Origin: Martelella mediterranea
GTDB lineage: Bacteria > Pseudomonadota > Alphaproteobacteria > Rhizobiales > Rhizobiaceae
Length of the DNA: 64,000 nucleotides
Reading direction: 5' to 3'
Assembly: GCF_021021415.1 (NCBI RefSeq)
Contig: NZ_JAINWJ010000010.1
Coordinates: 1-64,000 of the forward strand
Position 1 is the stretch's first letter, and the number at the start of each line of letters is the position of its first letter. The notes under the pieces were generated by a model. That model did not search any database and had not been told where the DNA came from. It was given only the letters and a program-made list of their open reading frames with translations. Made by a program: the position numbers and the translations under genes. Below, piece after piece: positions 63,193 through 64,000 of the stretch.

Positions 63193-64000
63193 TCAGGCGC
63201 CGCGCACGCGCGGGTCGAGAACGGCGTAAAGCAGGTCGACAATGATATTGGTGATCACGATGAAGAAACCGCCCATCAGCACAACACCGATGATCACGGG
63301 CCGGTCGAGATTGCGCACCGACTGCACGGCCAGCGCGCCGACGCCCTGCAGCCCGTAGATCTGCTCGATGACGATGACGCCGCCCAGAAGCAGCGCGATA
63401 TCGGCGCCAAGCTGGGTGATCAGCGGCGTCAACGTGGCGCGCAGGCCGTGCTTGTAGACCACCTTCGCTTCCGAAAGCCCTTTGGCGCGAGCGGTGCGGA
63501 TATAATCCTCGCCCAGCACCTCGATCAGCTTTCCGCGGGTCAGACGGGCATAGATCGCGGCCGTGACCAGCGCCAGCGTCGTCCACGGCAGGAACAGGTG
63601 CCATGCCCATGTGACCGGATCGTCGAGAAACGGCTTGTAGCCGCCGGGCGGAAACAGCATGAAACCGGCCTTGCGCGGCAGGAAATAGAAGACATAGAGC
63701 GACAGCATGCCAAGCACGAAGGTCGGGAAGGACAGGCCCAGCAGGATGAAGCCTTGCCCCAGACGGTCGCGGAAGCCGCCGGGAAACCGCGCCGACATGA
63801 TGCCGATGGGAATGCCGAGCGCCAGCCAGAAAATAACGCCGCCGATGACCAGCGAGATGGTGGCGGGCAGGCGGCGCACGATCAGTTCCGTTACCGGCTG
63901 CTGGTTGCGGTAGGAAAAGCCGAGATCGCCGGTTGCCGCCTTGGCGATGAATTTACCGTACTGCAGGTAGATTGGCTGATCGAGCCCGAGATTGGAGCGG
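63193..64000 (-). CDS. Peptide-type ABC transporter permease (DppB-like), truncated by the window edge
   Basis: The C-terminal 269 codons of a DppB-type permease are present; the N-terminus lies beyond position 64000. Visible features are LGLDQPIYLQYGKFIAKAATGDLGFSYRN (split motif before the first internal membrane segment), four or more membrane helices, and the EAA loop LGEDYIRTARAKGLSEAKVVYKHGL. An internal ATG at 63879 is not the real start because homology continues to the edge. It is a paralogue of the permease at 13.8-14.8 kb. Confidence 0.92.
   Translation of the reverse strand, partial: RSNLGLDQPIYLQYGKFIAKAATGDLGFSYRNQQPVTELIVRRLPATISLVIGGVIFWLALGIPIGIMSARFPGGFRDRLGQGFILLGLSFPTFVLGMLSLYVFYFLPRKAGFMLFPPGGYKPFLDDPVTWAWHLFLPWTTLALVTAAIYARLTRGKLIEVLGEDYIRTARAKGLSEAKVVYKHGLRATLTPLITQLGADIALLLGGVIVIEQIYGLQGVGALAVQSVRNLDRPVIIGVVLMGGFFIVITNIIVDLLYAVLDPRVRGA

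Overview
The window is GC-rich chromosomal DNA from an alphaproteobacterium of the Hyphomicrobiales (Rhizobiales), most likely Rhizobiaceae-like. Support comes from the rpsT-dnaA and mutM-ubiE-ubiB blocks, an ExoD homologue, the N-acetylglutaminylglutamine amide (NAGGN) osmolyte operon, a dppC-dppD fusion, GANTC sites in front of dnaA, and two families of short rhizobial-looking intergenic repeats. A genus such as Martelella is only a guess.

Left end (1-4.2 kb): a formyltransferase gene that appears cut at its 5' end by an intact IS3-family element (24-bp perfect terminal inverted repeats, orfA and orfB), then exoD, two small genes and a marR gene. A 46-bp near-uninterrupted palindrome separates marR from the NAGGN operon (asnO-ngg-M42 peptidase, 4.4-9.2 kb).

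9.2-19 kb: a tightly coupled minus-strand operon for a peptide/opine-type ABC importer (substrate-binding protein, permease, fused permease-ATPase, second ATPase) that also encodes a GntR regulator and a formamidase-like enzyme. A divergent carbamoylase-type M20 amidase carries the same AT-rich upstream motif as the binding-protein gene, which suggests co-regulation. A DUF4142 gene sits between them.

19-29 kb: nucleoside salvage (deoB-add-upp), housekeeping oxidoreductases, xseA, an M29 aminopeptidase, ybaK and an ArsC/Spx-like gene.

29-40 kb: replication and core genes: dnaA, rpsT, ldhA, poxB, mutM, ubiE, ubiB and an RsmB-type rRNA methyltransferase. An 816-bp gene-free stretch upstream of dnaA holds a dense cluster of GANTC sites.

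40-48.5 kb: a four-gene imelysin / dihaem oxidoreductase / imelysin / DUF1513 operon, probably for periplasmic iron handling, followed by tspO, a thioesterase, an MTA/SAH nucleosidase and guaA.

48.5-59.3 kb: accessory DNA. A low-GC gene directly abuts the guaA stop codon. It is followed by a redox and regulator cluster with three TetR loci (one a remnant), an AraC regulator, an alcohol dehydrogenase, a quinone-oxidoreductase-like gene with one in-frame amber codon, an SDR, a hydrolase, a two-component system and a decayed transposase fragment. A duplicated TetR promoter-operator segment links the alcohol dehydrogenase promoter to the intact tetR gene 2.6 kb away.

59.3-64 kb: a GntR regulator, a DadA-like FAD oxidase, an M24 Xaa-Pro aminopeptidase and the truncated start of another peptide ABC permease, suggesting a peptide or D-amino-acid utilisation locus that continues past the window.
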